Shown here: one piece after another, positions 41,147-49,744 of the stretch | Layout: each line of letters starts with the position of its first letter | How positions within the stretch are numbered: the stretch's first letter is position 1 | Assembly: GCA_019118345.1 (NCBI GenBank) | Contig: DWZD01000047.1 | Location: forward strand, 1 to 64,000 | Reading direction: 5' to 3' | From: Candidatus Desulfovibrio intestinavium | Lineage (GTDB): Bacteria; Desulfobacterota; Desulfovibrionia; Desulfovibrionales; Desulfovibrionaceae | DNA length: 64,000 nucleotides | Made by a program: the position numbers and the translations under genes | Notes under the pieces: generated by a model | What the model was told of the DNA's origin: nothing | The model's database searches: none | Seen by the model: only the letters and a program-made list of their open reading frames with translations

Positions 41147-43687
41147 ATGATGTCGCTACTGTACGAAATATTCATCCTGCCCATCGAAATCATCTATCGC
41201 GCCATTTACCTCGGCAGCGTGCAGCTCACCGGCAATTACGGCCTGAGCATCCTTGTGCTGTCCGCGGTCAGCGCCGTGGCCTTCATACCGCTGGGCCGTC
41301 TGGCCGTGGGCATGCAGGCCGGGGAAAAGAAGGTGCAGCAGATCATGGCCCCGCAGCTGGCCCGCATCCGCAGCGAGTCCAGGGGGGCTGAGCGTCAGCG
41401 CCGCATCAACAAGCTCTACCGGCGTTATGCCTATCACCCGCTGCTGGCCATTCGCTCGGCCTTTGGCGTTGCCCTGCAGATTCCCTTCCTGACCGGGGCC
41501 TACTACATGATTCTGAGCCTGGATCAGCTGCAGGGCCAGTCCTTCCTCTGCATTGCCGATCTCTCGCGGCCCGACGGCCTGCTGTGGGGCGTGAATTTCC
41601 TGCCCATTCTCATGACCGTGGTGAACATCACCGCCACCTTCACCACGCCGGGCTTGAGCCGCAAGGACAGACTGCAGGCCGTGATCATCGCCTTCTTCTT
41701 CCTGCTCCTGCTCTACGGCGCGGCCTCGGCCCTGCTCATCTTCTGGACCATGAACAACGTCTTCTTCCTGCTCCAGAATCTGCGCCTGCCGGTGAAGCTG
41801 CCGCGCTTCCGCAAGCCCGTCTTTGCCCAGGGCGCCATGAGCACGGCCACGGGCAGCCTGTTGCGCTCCGTCTATGCCCTGTCCTGCGCGGGTCTTGCGG
41901 CCCTGCTCTTTCTCTATGTGCCCTTTCAGGCCTATGCCTCGGATCCGGCCTTCTTCGCCAGCGGGGCGCTGGACGTGCTGCTGGGCATGGTGCGCTATCT
42001 CTCGCTGACCTTCTTCATCGTCTTTGTGCTCTGGCTCTGGTTTCCGGCGCGGGGCAAGGTCATCCCGGCCTTTGTGGCCTTCTGCGCCCTCTGCGTGGCC
42101 TTTGTGAACGTCTTTGTCCTGCCGGCGGATTTCGGCGCGCTGGACGGCACCCGTTTTCTGGATGAGGCCCGCATCGGGCGGCCCATGCGGCTTTTGAGCG
42201 ACGCCCTGCTGCCTGTCATCGGCGGCATGGCCGTGGCCTCGCTGTGCTTCGCCCTTGTGCGGGTGCGCCGCGTGCTGCCGCAGGCGCTCGCCATCGCGCT
42301 CTTTTCCCTGCTGGTGCTGTCGGGCTACGCGGGGCTGACCGCGCCGGGCGCGGTCAAGGAGGAGAGCGCCTTCACACCGCCGCCCTATGCGCGGGCCATG
42401 CAGTCCTATTCCCGCCATGATGAAAACGTCATCGTGGTCATCATGGACATGTTCACCGGCGGCCATGTGGAAAAGATGCTGGATGATCCGTGGTTCGAGG
42501 ATTTCCGTGCCGGCATGGACGGTTTTGTCTGGTATCCCGATACGGTATCCATGGCCGACGCCACGGTGCTGAGCCTGCCCAGCATCTACGGCGGGCACGG
42601 CTACAGCCCGGCAGCCACCAATGCACGCCGTTCCCTGACCCTGGAAGAGAACATCAACAAGGCCTTTGCCCTCATGCCGCGCAATTTCGCGGCCCATGAC
42701 TACGATGTGACCATCGTCAACGGTCTGGACTACTTCAATGAGGAGCTGTACGCCCGCCACGGCGGCGCGGCCGACAACATCCTCACCGTGCCGCGCGTGC
42801 GCCGCACCTTCCTGCGCAAGTATTACGACGACGTGAGCCTGCGGGACTTCAGCAGCTTCTTTGCCATGCTGGGCCTGTTCCAGGCCGTGCCGGACATGTT
42901 CCGGCAAAAGCTCTACGATGACGGCAACTGGAAGAATGCCGGGGACGGCATCCTGGCCGCCAGCATGGATTATTACAAGGAGGAGGACGCCTGGTTCCGC
43001 TATGTCTTCACCTCCGGCATCACGGCGGATGCCCCGCGCGGCACGGCCAAGATCTTCTATACCATGCTGTCGCATTACATGTGGCACTATGCGCCGGATC
43101 TCGCGGACGGCGCGCCCCGCATCGTGGCCGATCCCTGCCCGGAGACCGAAGGCCAGCTCATCCACAAGGGCGGCGTCCTGCCGGAACACTATTATGCGGA
43201 ACGCCACCTCATGCGCTATCTCCTGATTTTTTTCCGGCAGCTCAAGGAAGCGGGCGTGTACGACAATTCGCGCATCATCCTTGTCTCCGATCACGGCGAA
43301 CGCGACAGTCAGATGGTGGCCCGCGCCTACAACGAAGGCCGGGAATTTGCCGACGGCGTACCCTACGGCAGCGGTCGGTACGCGCCGGGACGGCCCCATG
43401 CCCTGCTCATGGTCAAGGAGCCGGGCGCGCGCGGCCCGTTGCGCATCAATGAGGCCTTCATGTCCAGCGCCGACGTGCCGCTGCTGGCCCTCAAGGGCAT
43501 CGGCGCCTGCGACGAGTTCGAACTCTACGATCCGGCCCGCGCGCCGAAGCCGCGCGTCCTCACCCATGCCCGGGGCGGGGCGCGCTGGAGCGAACACGGC
43601 GAAAAGGCCTATATCTATGAGCAGCACCGGCTGGAGGGGACGCTCTTTGATCCGGCCAAAAACACCTATGACGGGGATTATGATTAG
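41147..43687 (+). CDS. YidC/Oxa1-like domain fused to an alkaline-phosphatase-superfamily (EptA/LtaS/sulfatase-like) domain
   Basis: An 846-residue fusion. Residues 1-215 resemble YidC/Oxa1 insertases: LTGNYGLSILVLSAVSAVAFIPL, a basic loop QQIMAPQLARIRSES...RRINKLYRRYAYHPL, and the closing helix ALLIFWTMNNVFFLLQNL, which matches the YidC GLVLYW..NN..S..QQ signature. Four further membrane helices follow (about 235-410). From about 425 the protein is an AlkP-superfamily catalytic domain: ENVIVVIMDMF (metal ligand), DATVLSLPSIYGG with a probable Thr473 nucleophile in the context seen in phosphoethanolamine transferases, and LVSDHGERDS (metal ligands near 715). It probably moves a phospho-alcohol onto a surface glycan or lipid outside the membrane. 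GGAGA precedes the ATG. Confidence 0.8.
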   Translation: MMSLLYEIFILPIEIIYRAIYLGSVQLTGNYGLSILVLSAVSAVAFIPLGRLAVGMQAGEKKVQQIMAPQLARIRSESRGAERQRRINKLYRRYAYHPLLAIRSAFGVALQIPFLTGAYYMILSLDQLQGQSFLCIADLSRPDGLLWGVNFLPILMTVVNITATFTTPGLSRKDRLQAVIIAFFFLLLLYGAASALLIFWTMNNVFFLLQNLRLPVKLPRFRKPVFAQGAMSTATGSLLRSVYALSCAGLAALLFLYVPFQAYASDPAFFASGALDVLLGMVRYLSLTFFIVFVLWLWFPARGKVIPAFVAFCALCVAFVNVFVLPADFGALDGTRFLDEARIGRPMRLLSDALLPVIGGMAVASLCFALVRVRRVLPQALAIALFSLLVLSGYAGLTAPGAVKEESAFTPPPYARAMQSYSRHDENVIVVIMDMFTGGHVEKMLDDPWFEDFRAGMDGFVWYPDTVSMADATVLSLPSIYGGHGYSPAATNARRSLTLEENINKAFALMPRNFAAHDYDVTIVNGLDYFNEELYARHGGAADNILTVPRVRRTFLRKYYDDVSLRDFSSFFAMLGLFQAVPDMFRQKLYDDGNWKNAGDGILAASMDYYKEEDAWFRYVFTSGITADAPRGTAKIFYTMLSHYMWHYAPDLADGAPRIVADPCPETEGQLIHKGGVLPEHYYAERHLMRYLLIFFRQLKEAGVYDNSRIILVSDHGERDSQMVARAYNEGREFADGVPYGSGRYAPGRPHALLMVKEPGARGPLRINEAFMSSADVPLLALKGIGACDEFELYDPARAPKPRVLTHARGGARWSEHGEKAYIYEQHRLEGTLFDPAKNTYDGDYD

Positions 43688-43801
43688 ACAGGGGCTGGCC
43701 TGCCCCGCCGAAGCGCTCATGCCGTCGGCAACACGGGGCTGCCTGCCGTCCGCGCCGCAAGAAACCGCCACAAGGGGCGATGCACATCCCGGGGGAACCA
43801 T

Positions 43802-44890
43802 ATGGAAGCATTGACAGCAATGACGGGCCATCCGGCCGCGACGACCGCCCGCAACCGGCTCTTTCGCCGGTATCGGGCCTGGGGCATTACGGTAGCCGTG
43901 CTTTCCGGCATGTCCTATGGCCTGTATTCGGCCTTCATGACTCTGGGCATGGGCCTCGGCGTCTGGAAAGGCTGGTACGGGGAGGCTTCCGGCCTCTCGG
44001 CCTTTGCGACGCTCTTTCTGCTGAGCGCGCTGGGGGCGGCGGTGACGGACTGCTGCAGTGCGGTCTGGGCCGTCCTGCTGGCCGCGCTCAAGGGCAAGCT
44101 CGGCGACGTGCCGCGCAGCTGGAAAACACGGCCCGGCCTGATCATGACCGTGGCCGCCTTCATCGGCGGGCCGCTGGCCAGCACCTGCTATGTGCTGGGC
44201 CTGCAGAACGCCGGCTCGGTGGTGGTGCCCCTGAGCGCCCTGTGTCCGGCCATCGGGGCCATTCTGGGCCGGGTGGTGTTCAGGCAGATGCTCAATGTGC
44301 GGATCATGGCGGGCATTCTCATCTGCTTTGCCGCCAGCTTCATGATCGGCAGCACGGGACTCACCGGGGAAGCGCCCGCCAATCTGTATCTGGGGCTGGC
44401 CTTCGGCCTGCTGGCCGCTCTGGGCTGGGGCATAGAGGGCTGCGTTTGCGGCTACGGCACGGCGCTCATTGATCCCGAGGTGGGCATCACCATCCGGCAG
44501 ATCACCTCCGGCCTGTCCAATCTCATCCTGCTGGTGCCGCTTTTCGGCTGGATCGGCGGGGCGGATGCGCTGAACATGGCCTGCGCCGCCTTTGCGGACG
44601 GCCATTCCATAGGCTGGTTCGTTCTGGCCGGTTTTTGCGCCTATTTTGCCTTCATGCTCTGGTATCAGGGCAACGCCATGTGCGGGGCCGCGCTGGGCAT
44701 GGCCTGCAACGGGGCCTTCTCCTTCTGGGGGCCGTTCTTCATCTGGCTGGTGCTGGGGGTGGGCTACGGCATGGAAGGCAAGAACATGCCGCCCATCGCC
44801 TGGCTGGCCTCGCTGGTCATGGTCTGCGGCATTTTCCTCATTGCCGTGAATCCGTTGCAGCTGTTCCGCCGCGAAGGGGAAGGGAGGTAG
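43802..44890 (+). CDS. LicB-like choline permease (DMT superfamily)
   Basis: A 362-residue inner membrane protein with about ten helices of the drug/metabolite transporter superfamily. Several blocks look like the LicB choline permeases of Haemophilus and pneumococcus rather than generic EamA proteins: GGPLASTCYVLGLQNAGSVVVPLSALCPAIGAIL, LLAALGWGIEGCVCGYG (the WGxE block) and VGITIRQITSGLSNLILLV (the IRQxTS block). Uptake of choline would feed the LicA kinase domain three genes upstream. This family link is by eye and needs a profile search. A GGGGGAA ribosome binding site lies before the ATG, 114 bases after the preceding gene. Confidence 0.7.
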   Translation: MEALTAMTGHPAATTARNRLFRRYRAWGITVAVLSGMSYGLYSAFMTLGMGLGVWKGWYGEASGLSAFATLFLLSALGAAVTDCCSAVWAVLLAALKGKLGDVPRSWKTRPGLIMTVAAFIGGPLASTCYVLGLQNAGSVVVPLSALCPAIGAILGRVVFRQMLNVRIMAGILICFAASFMIGSTGLTGEAPANLYLGLAFGLLAALGWGIEGCVCGYGTALIDPEVGITIRQITSGLSNLILLVPLFGWIGGADALNMACAAFADGHSIGWFVLAGFCAYFAFMLWYQGNAMCGAALGMACNGAFSFWGPFFIWLVLGVGYGMEGKNMPPIAWLASLVMVCGIFLIAVNPLQLFRREGEGR

Positions 44891-44894
44891 GCCC

Positions 44895-45182
44895 ATGAAG
44901 CCGCTCAATTTTGCCATTCTGGATTACATGACCACCGTGCCCGAAGCCTGCGCCGAGGAGGTGGTGGCCGCGTTGCGCCCGGCATACGGTTCCTTTCGGG
45001 CGCTGAACGTGAAAGCCGTGCGCACGGCCCTGCTCACGGCCACGGTCAACGGCCTGTTGGAGGAAAGCCGCTGCGAACTGGACGAGGCGCAAAACCTGCG
45101 TCTCTACTTCCGCGCTCATCCCGAGGGGGCGGCCACCATCGTCAAATATACCGGCGGGCCGCTCTCCCGCCCCGTGGACTGA
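44895..45182 (+). CDS. Small hypothetical protein linked to the licB-like gene
   Basis: I do not recognise this 95-residue protein. It has no signal peptide, membrane segment or metal motif. It appears to be a compact mixed alpha/beta protein: FAILDYMTTVPEACAEEVVAALRPAYGSFRALN, then a helix VRTALLTATVNGLLEESRCELDE and the strand LRLYFRAHPEGAATIVKYTGG. The helical middle resembles a small winged-helix shape, but I would not claim it. It starts five bases after the licB-like stop with AGGGAGGT upstream, so it belongs to the same operon and may act in the choline pathway. Confidence 0.75.
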   Translation: MKPLNFAILDYMTTVPEACAEEVVAALRPAYGSFRALNVKAVRTALLTATVNGLLEESRCELDEAQNLRLYFRAHPEGAATIVKYTGGPLSRPVD

Positions 45183-45566
45183 GAACATCAGACGAGCGCG
45201 GGCATCCGTCCCGCCTGCGCGGGCTGCGGGGCGCATGGGGGAAGGGAGCGCGCAAAAAAACACTTGCTTTTTGCCGGTTTTTAACATAGTGAATTTTGTC
45301 TGATTTTAACAGACAGACAATGCGGGCTTCAGCCCGCCGACCATGCGAATATCGGGCCGTTGGCTCGTCAGAAATTGCTGGAAGCGGAGTGGTGTTATCC
45401 CGGGGGGGAAGATGCATCGCTCTGCTTCCGGCATTTTTGCGTTCCGGCAAGGGGAGATCGCGGGCTTTCTTTACTTTCCCGAAGTGAGTGCCTATACTTT
45501 TTTTGATTGGAAAACGTCGGAAGCCGCATGACGGCAGGGGTCGCAAGCTGCCAAAGGACAAAGGGA
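45183..45566 (+). promoter_or_regulatory. Intergenic region before dapF with inverted repeats
   Basis: No gene is convincing here. The AT-rich part from 45255 probably holds the dapF promoter (TTGCTT near 45264 with several weak -10 choices). A perfect inverted repeat TGTCTG-N7-CAGACA lies at 45297-45315, and a tight hairpin GCGGGCT/AGCCCGC follows at about 45322-45337. These could be an operator and a leader hairpin respectively. Confidence 0.4.
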
Positions 45567-46430
45567 ATGAAAGCCATCAAGTTTACCAAGATGCAGGGTT
45601 TGGGCAACGATTACGTCTATATCAACGGCTTCGAGGAGCATGTGCCCGATCCGAGCGCGTTGGCCAAACGGGTGAGCGACCGCCATTTCGGCATCGGTTC
45701 CGACGGTCTGGTGCTCATTCTGCCCTCCAACAAGGCCGATGTGCGCATGCGCATGTTCAACCCTGACGGCAGCGAGGCGGAAATGTGCGGCAACGCCATC
45801 CGCTGCGTGGGCAAGTTCGTCTTTGACAATGGTCTGTGCACCAAGGACACCGTGCAGGTGGAAACGGCGGCGGGCATTCGTATCGTGCGTCTGCTCAAGG
45901 ACGGCGGCGAGATTACCGGCGCCACCGTGGACATGGGCGCACCCGTCCTGAATCCGGCGGATATTCCCGCCAACCTGCCCGAAGGCATGGAGGGAAAGCC
46001 CTTTGTCAACTGTCCGGTGATGGTGGACGGCGTGACCTATGAGGTAACCGCCGTCTCCATGGGCAATCCCCATGCCGTGATCTTTCTGCGGGGCATCGAC
46101 AGTCTGGATTTGCCCGATCTCGGCCCGAAATTCGAGCATCATCCGCTCTTTCCGCAGCGTACCAACACCGAATTTGTGGAGGTGGTCTCCCGCAGCCGCG
46201 TGCGCATGCGCGTCTGGGAGCGCGGCACCGGCGAGACCCTGGCCTGCGGTACCGGGGCCTGCGCCGTGGCGGTTGCCTGCGTGCTCAATGAACTGACCGA
46301 ACGCAGTGTGGACGTGGAACTGCCCGGCGGGGTGCTGCGCATCGTCTGGGACAAGGCGGACAATCACGTCTATATGAGCGGCCCGGCCAGCAAGGTGTTT
46401 GACGGCGCGCTGTCGGCCTGGAAGGAGTAG
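45567..46430 (+). CDS. dapF: Diaminopimelate epimerase
   Basis: A 287-residue cytoplasmic enzyme that converts LL- to meso-diaminopimelate for lysine and peptidoglycan. The two catalytic cysteines are in the expected blocks: [16 protein letters not shown] (about residue 75) and [14 protein letters not shown] (about residue 220). [19 protein letters not shown] at the start, and the [12 protein letters not shown] block, are also standard. The ORF track starts 20 codons early; ATG 45567 has AAGGGA upstream and matches the family N-terminus. It is followed after four bases by the aminotransferase that makes its substrate. Confidence 0.97.
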   Translation: MKAIKFTKMQGLGNDYVYINGFEEHVPDPSALAKRVSDRHFGIGSDGLVLILPSNKADVRMRMFNPDGSEAEMCGNAIRCVGKFVFDNGLCTKDTVQVETAAGIRIVRLLKDGGEITGATVDMGAPVLNPADIPANLPEGMEGKPFVNCPVMVDGVTYEVTAVSMGNPHAVIFLRGIDSLDLPDLGPKFEHHPLFPQRTNTEFVEVVSRSRVRMRVWERGTGETLACGTGACAVAVACVLNELTERSVDVELPGGVLRIVWDKADNHVYMSGPASKVFDGALSAWKE

Positions 46431-46434
46431 GCGC

Positions 46435-47658
46435 ATGCTGTCCGTCAATCCGTCCTTCAATCTCCTGCAGAGCAATTATCTTTTTGCCGACATTGCCCGC
46501 AAGGTGGCGGCCTTCCGCGAGGCGCACCCGGATCGGCGCGTCATCAGCCTGGGCATCGGGGACGTGAGCCGTCCGCTGTCGCCCGCCGTCATCACGGCCC
46601 TGCACAAGGCCGTGGACGAAATGGGCACGGCGGCCGGCTTTCACGGCTACGGGCCGGAACAGGGCTATGCCTTCCTGCGCGAGGCCATTGCCGCGCAGGA
46701 CTACGCCACGCGCGGCGTGCATCTGGATGCCGACGAAATTTTCATCAGCGACGGCGCCAAATGCGACGTGGGCAATTTTCAGGAACTCCTTGCCCGGGAA
46801 TGTGTGGTGGCGGTCATGGATCCCGTCTATCCGGTCTATGTGGATTCCAACGTCATGGCCGGTCGCGCCGGAGAAATGACCGACAGGGGCTGGAGCGGCC
46901 TCGTCTATCTGCCCTGCACGCGGGACAACGATTTCGTACCCGATTTTCCCGCTGTCCGACCGGACATCATCTACCTCTGTTATCCCAACAATCCCACCGG
47001 GACGGTGCTCGGGCGCGAGGCGCTGGCGGAGTGGGTGGCCTATGCCCGGCGCGAGGGCTGCCTCATCCTCTACGATTCGGCTTATGAGGCCTTCATCCGC
47101 GAGGAGAATGTGCCCCACAGCATCTATGAGATCGATGGCGCGCGGGAAGTGGCCGTGGAATTTCGCAGTTATTCCAAGACGGCGGGCTTCACGGGCCTGC
47201 GCTGCGCCTATACCGTGGTGCCCAGGGACGTACGCATACCGGACGGCCGGGGCGGCAGCCTGAGTCTCAATGCCCTCTGGAACCGCCGCCAGTGCACCAA
47301 GTACAACGGCTGCCCCTATATCGTGCAGCGCGCCGCCGAGGCCACCCACAGCGAGCAGGGCCGCCGCGAGGCCCGCGAAACCATCGACGCCTATCTGGCC
47401 AACGGGGCGCGCATCGCCGAGGCCGTGCGCGGCATGGGGCTGGAGGTCTACGGCGGCATGAACGCGCCCTACCTCTGGGTGCGGGTGCCCGGCGGCATGA
47501 CCTCCTGGGGCTTCTTTGATCATCTGCTGCAAAAGGCGGCCCTTGTCTGCACGCCCGGTGCGGGTTTCGGCCTGAACGGCGAAGGCTATGTGCGTCTGAC
47601 CGCCTTTGGCTCGCCGGACGATACCACGGAAGCCATCGAACGCCTGCGTTCCTTCTAG
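46435..47658 (+). CDS. dapL: LL-diaminopimelate aminotransferase
   Basis: A 407-residue PLP-dependent class I/II aminotransferase that makes LL-diaminopimelate directly from tetrahydrodipicolinate. The N-terminus [19 protein letters not shown], the block [46 protein letters not shown] and the PLP-lysine in [15 protein letters not shown] are typical of DapL. The ORF track begins 12 codons early; ATG 46435 has AAGGAG upstream. With dapF it forms a two-gene operon for the aminotransferase route, the usual one in Desulfovibrio. Confidence 0.95.
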   Translation: MLSVNPSFNLLQSNYLFADIARKVAAFREAHPDRRVISLGIGDVSRPLSPAVITALHKAVDEMGTAAGFHGYGPEQGYAFLREAIAAQDYATRGVHLDADEIFISDGAKCDVGNFQELLARECVVAVMDPVYPVYVDSNVMAGRAGEMTDRGWSGLVYLPCTRDNDFVPDFPAVRPDIIYLCYPNNPTGTVLGREALAEWVAYARREGCLILYDSAYEAFIREENVPHSIYEIDGAREVAVEFRSYSKTAGFTGLRCAYTVVPRDVRIPDGRGGSLSLNALWNRRQCTKYNGCPYIVQRAAEATHSEQGRREARETIDAYLANGARIAEAVRGMGLEVYGGMNAPYLWVRVPGGMTSWGFFDHLLQKAALVCTPGAGFGLNGEGYVRLTAFGSPDDTTEAIERLRSF

Positions 47659-47684
47659 GGGCTGTCAACACTATCAGCATGTGT

Positions 47685-47777
47685 TTGGGGGGAAGGGGAA
47701 CCCCTCGCCTCGCGCGTGATGGCCCAGCCTTTTCGCAGCGGAGCGAGAAAAGGCGTTCCCGTCATCCTTCCCCCCAA
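47685..47777. repeat. Large inverted repeat with nested hairpin
   Basis: TTGGGGGGAAGG (47685-47696) and its perfect complement CCTTCCCCCCAA (47766-47777) enclose about 70 bases, which include a second hairpin formed by GCCTTTTCGC and GCGAGAAAAGGC (47728-47754). The left arm resembles the G-rich hairpin at 27795-27817. It could be a REP-like element or a structured RNA. Confidence 0.5.
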
Positions 47778-48110
47778 TCCCCCCATCCCTTCCCCAGCGC
47801 GCTTTTCTTGGGGGAAGCGGCAGGGCACGAGGCCACCTTGCCCTCAAAGGCAAGCTGAGTGTGTACAGTTTTTTGTTTTATTTGTTGAAATTATTTGTAA
47901 AATTGTGCTGTAGCGGGAGCGTTATCCGTTTGAAACGCCTTGCGTTGCAAGCCGTGCGGCCTGTCATTTCGCGGAAAAACGCGGTTTTTCCATTCACCTT
48001 GGGCCGGGCGGCGCTGTGCTGCCGCCTCGTGTGTTGCCTTTTTCACTGGCAAAACGCTCCAGCCAGGCGCGTGGGTGTGTCCGCTTGCCGGGGAAAACGC
48101 GAAGGAAAGA

Positions 48111-48143
48111 ACGGAAGCCCGCATCAGGCGGGCTTCCGTTTTT
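48111..48143. terminator. Strong rho-independent terminator before the OsmC gene end
   Basis: A perfect 12-bp stem ACGGAAGCCCGC/GCGGGCTTCCGT with loop ATCAG is followed by a T run on the plus strand; on the minus strand the trailing sequence is moderately T-rich. It separates the convergent dapL side and the OsmC gene. Confidence 0.8.
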
Positions 48144-48221
48144 GCGTTATGCGGCATTGCCTCGTGCCCCTGTCGCTTTCTCTGGCAAATGCGCGCCGGA
48201 AAGGAAGGGGGGTGACTGGCC

Positions 48222-48632
48222 CTAGTCCTGCCAGACGAAGGTAAAGACCTGCTCCGTATCGGGATGCAGGCTCATGCGCACGGGGCAGGTATGGGCGGCC
48301 CGTTCGATGGAGGCCTTTTCCTTGTCCGAATAGGCCCGTTTGGGCATGGTGAAGGTCACTTCCAGCTTGCCGATGCGGCGCGGGTCGGCGCTCATGGTTT
48401 TGTTGACCGCCATTTCCATGCCGCTGACGTCCACGCCGTGGGTCTGGGCATAGATGCCGATGATGGTCATGGCGCAGGCCCCAAGCGCCGCGCCCACCAT
48501 GTCCGTGGGCGAAAAGGCCTCGCCCTTGCCGTGATTGTCCACCGGGGCGTCGGTCACGATGGTGGCCCCGCTCTGCTCATGGCGCAGTTCCACACGCAGA
48601 TCGCCGAGATATTTGCCTGTTGCCGTTGCCAT
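48222..48632 (-). CDS. OsmC/Ohr-family protein
   Basis: A 136-residue cytoplasmic protein of the OsmC family of cysteine-based peroxidases. It has the glycine-rich start with the AFSPTDMVGAALGACAMTIIGIYAQ helix, giving the first reactive cysteine, and IERAAHTCPVRMSLHPDTEQ, giving the second. These reduce organic peroxides; the close YhfA-type branch is also possible because the C-terminal block is HTCPVRMSLHP. AAGGAGG lies before the ATG. It is monocistronic. Confidence 0.9.
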   Translation of the reverse strand: MATATGKYLGDLRVELRHEQSGATIVTDAPVDNHGKGEAFSPTDMVGAALGACAMTIIGIYAQTHGVDVSGMEMAVNKTMSADPRRIGKLEVTFTMPKRAYSDKEKASIERAAHTCPVRMSLHPDTEQVFTFVWQD

Positions 48633-48764
48633 AGCGGCCTCCTTGGAATGAGGGGAAGGGAAAGGGCGTGCGCCCGTGCATCCGTGTGCGCGGCCGCGGC
48701 CGGTCTGTTTGTTTTCTTGTACGGCAAAAGCCCGCGCGGGAAAAGGCCGGGCAGGCGTCGGCCC

Positions 48765-49070
48765 TCAGTCCGCAGGAGGCAGGTGATGCGCGGGCAGGGG
48801 CAGGCTGTCGCGCAGCAGGGCGCGGGCCTCCCCGGGCAGTTCCGTTTCATGCACCGGCGTGAAGCGCCGTACCTCGCGCCAGTCCGGCAGGCGGGCCAGA
48901 CCGAGAAACTCCGCTTTCGGTCGGGAAAAGAGGGCGTAATCCGAGGGGTAAAGCGTGCGATAAATGATGATGGGCGAGTCGTCGCGGGTATCCAGCCCCT
49001 CGCCCACCACCTGATAATAGTTGCCTTTGAAATGTCGGTAAATGGCCGCCATGTATTCTCCGGTGTTCAT
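48765..49070 (-). CDS. DUF1653-family protein
   Basis: A 101-residue protein with the DUF1653 pattern: YRHFKGNYYQVVGEGLDTRDDSPIIIYRTLYPSDYALFSRPKAEFL. The family is small, widespread and of unknown function; its SH3-like fold is suggested only by its pattern. The start at ATG 49070 lies two bases after the TAA stop of the upstream membrane protein gene, so it is probably translationally coupled, and it is the last gene of a minus-strand operon. No separate ribosome binding site is clear. Confidence 0.75.
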   Translation of the reverse strand: MNTGEYMAAIYRHFKGNYYQVVGEGLDTRDDSPIIIYRTLYPSDYALFSRPKAEFLGLARLPDWREVRRFTPVHETELPGEARALLRDSLPLPAHHLPPAD

Positions 49071-49072
49071 GG

Positions 49073-49744
49073 TTACGGGATGCACAAGAGCATGCAACTG
49101 CCCGCAATGAGCAGAACGGGCAGCATGATGAGCCAGAAAAGCGCCCGCTCGACGGTCTGCCGGAATTTCCGAAAGTCCGTGAGCGGTCGCCGGGTCAGCA
49201 GGTTGAAGCCGCCCCAGAGTATGCGCTCGAAGACCAGAAGGGCAAGAAGGCATTGCATGACCCGGATGAGCAAATCCCCCGCGTACAGGTGGAGCTGAAA
49301 CAACGCCTCCCATATGCGGTCGCTCGCGTTGGGCATTTCCGGTCGAACAAGGTTCAGCAGCGGGGCGGCAGGGCTGATCAGCAGGGTCAGCCGCAGAAAA
49401 CGGGCCTGTGCTTCCTGCCGGGGGCGCTCCCTTCGTCGGGCCTGCCACAGGGCCGCCAGCGTCAGCGCAAGGGCCGCCGCAAGAACAAGGCATGAGCTGC
49501 CGAGGGCATGCCGGGCAAAGAGATCCGCCATCCGCGCCGCCATGTCGTCGGGGATGCGGAGAGCGGCAGGAAGCAGGGGATTGCGGGTGACGGACAGATG
49601 CAGAACAAGGCCGCCGAGTAAAAGAAGGCCGTCGCACAGCACAAGGGCATAGGCCGCCGTCAGCAGGCGGGAAACGCCCTCCGTATCGTGTCCGGCGGCA
49701 GGGGGATTCCCGGTGGACGGGCTGTCGGCGTGGCGGTCGGTCAT
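49073..49744 (-). CDS. Membrane protein of unknown function (intact copy B)
   Basis: A 223-residue protein of no family I recognise. After a polar N-terminus (MTDRHADSPSTGNPPAAGHDT) it has about four hydrophobic helices: AAYALVLCDGLLLLGGLVL, LGSSCLVLAAALALTLAALW, a central stretch with LLIRVMQCLLALLVFERIL, and ALFWLIMLPVLLIAGSCMLL. GGAGC lies before the ATG at 49744. Its start overlaps the stop of the upstream gene by four bases (ATGA). A decayed copy of its first 25 codons sits at 50640-50711, showing that the A-B pair was duplicated. Confidence 0.75.
   Translation of the reverse strand: MTDRHADSPSTGNPPAAGHDTEGVSRLLTAAYALVLCDGLLLLGGLVLHLSVTRNPLLPAALRIPDDMAARMADLFARHALGSSCLVLAAALALTLAALWQARRRERPRQEAQARFLRLTLLISPAAPLLNLVRPEMPNASDRIWEALFQLHLYAGDLLIRVMQCLLALLVFERILWGGFNLLTRRPLTDFRKFRQTVERALFWLIMLPVLLIAGSCMLLCIP

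Larger units (their letters stand above)
47659..48221. other. Long convergent intergenic region with structured repeats
   Basis: No gene was recognised in this 560-base gap between dapL and the OsmC gene; the ORFs listed there lack domains and good starts. It contains a large inverted repeat (47685-47777), a small hairpin CTTGCC/GGCAAG near 47840 followed by T-rich sequence that may end dapL, an AT-rich patch (47860-47910), and a strong terminator at 48111-48143. Confidence 0.5.

Noticed and set aside
41156-44917. 1253-residue minus-strand ORF
   Set aside because: Antisense to the YidC-AlkP fusion and licB-like genes; no domain is visible and it is rich in Gly, His and Arg as expected for a shadow.
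45142-45561. ORFs before dapF, including 45343-45531
   Set aside because: No family, weak starts, and they overlap the likely dapF promoter region.
47716-48244. Short ORFs in the dapL-OsmC gap
   Set aside because: They cross the inverted repeat and the terminator hairpin and have no recognisable content.
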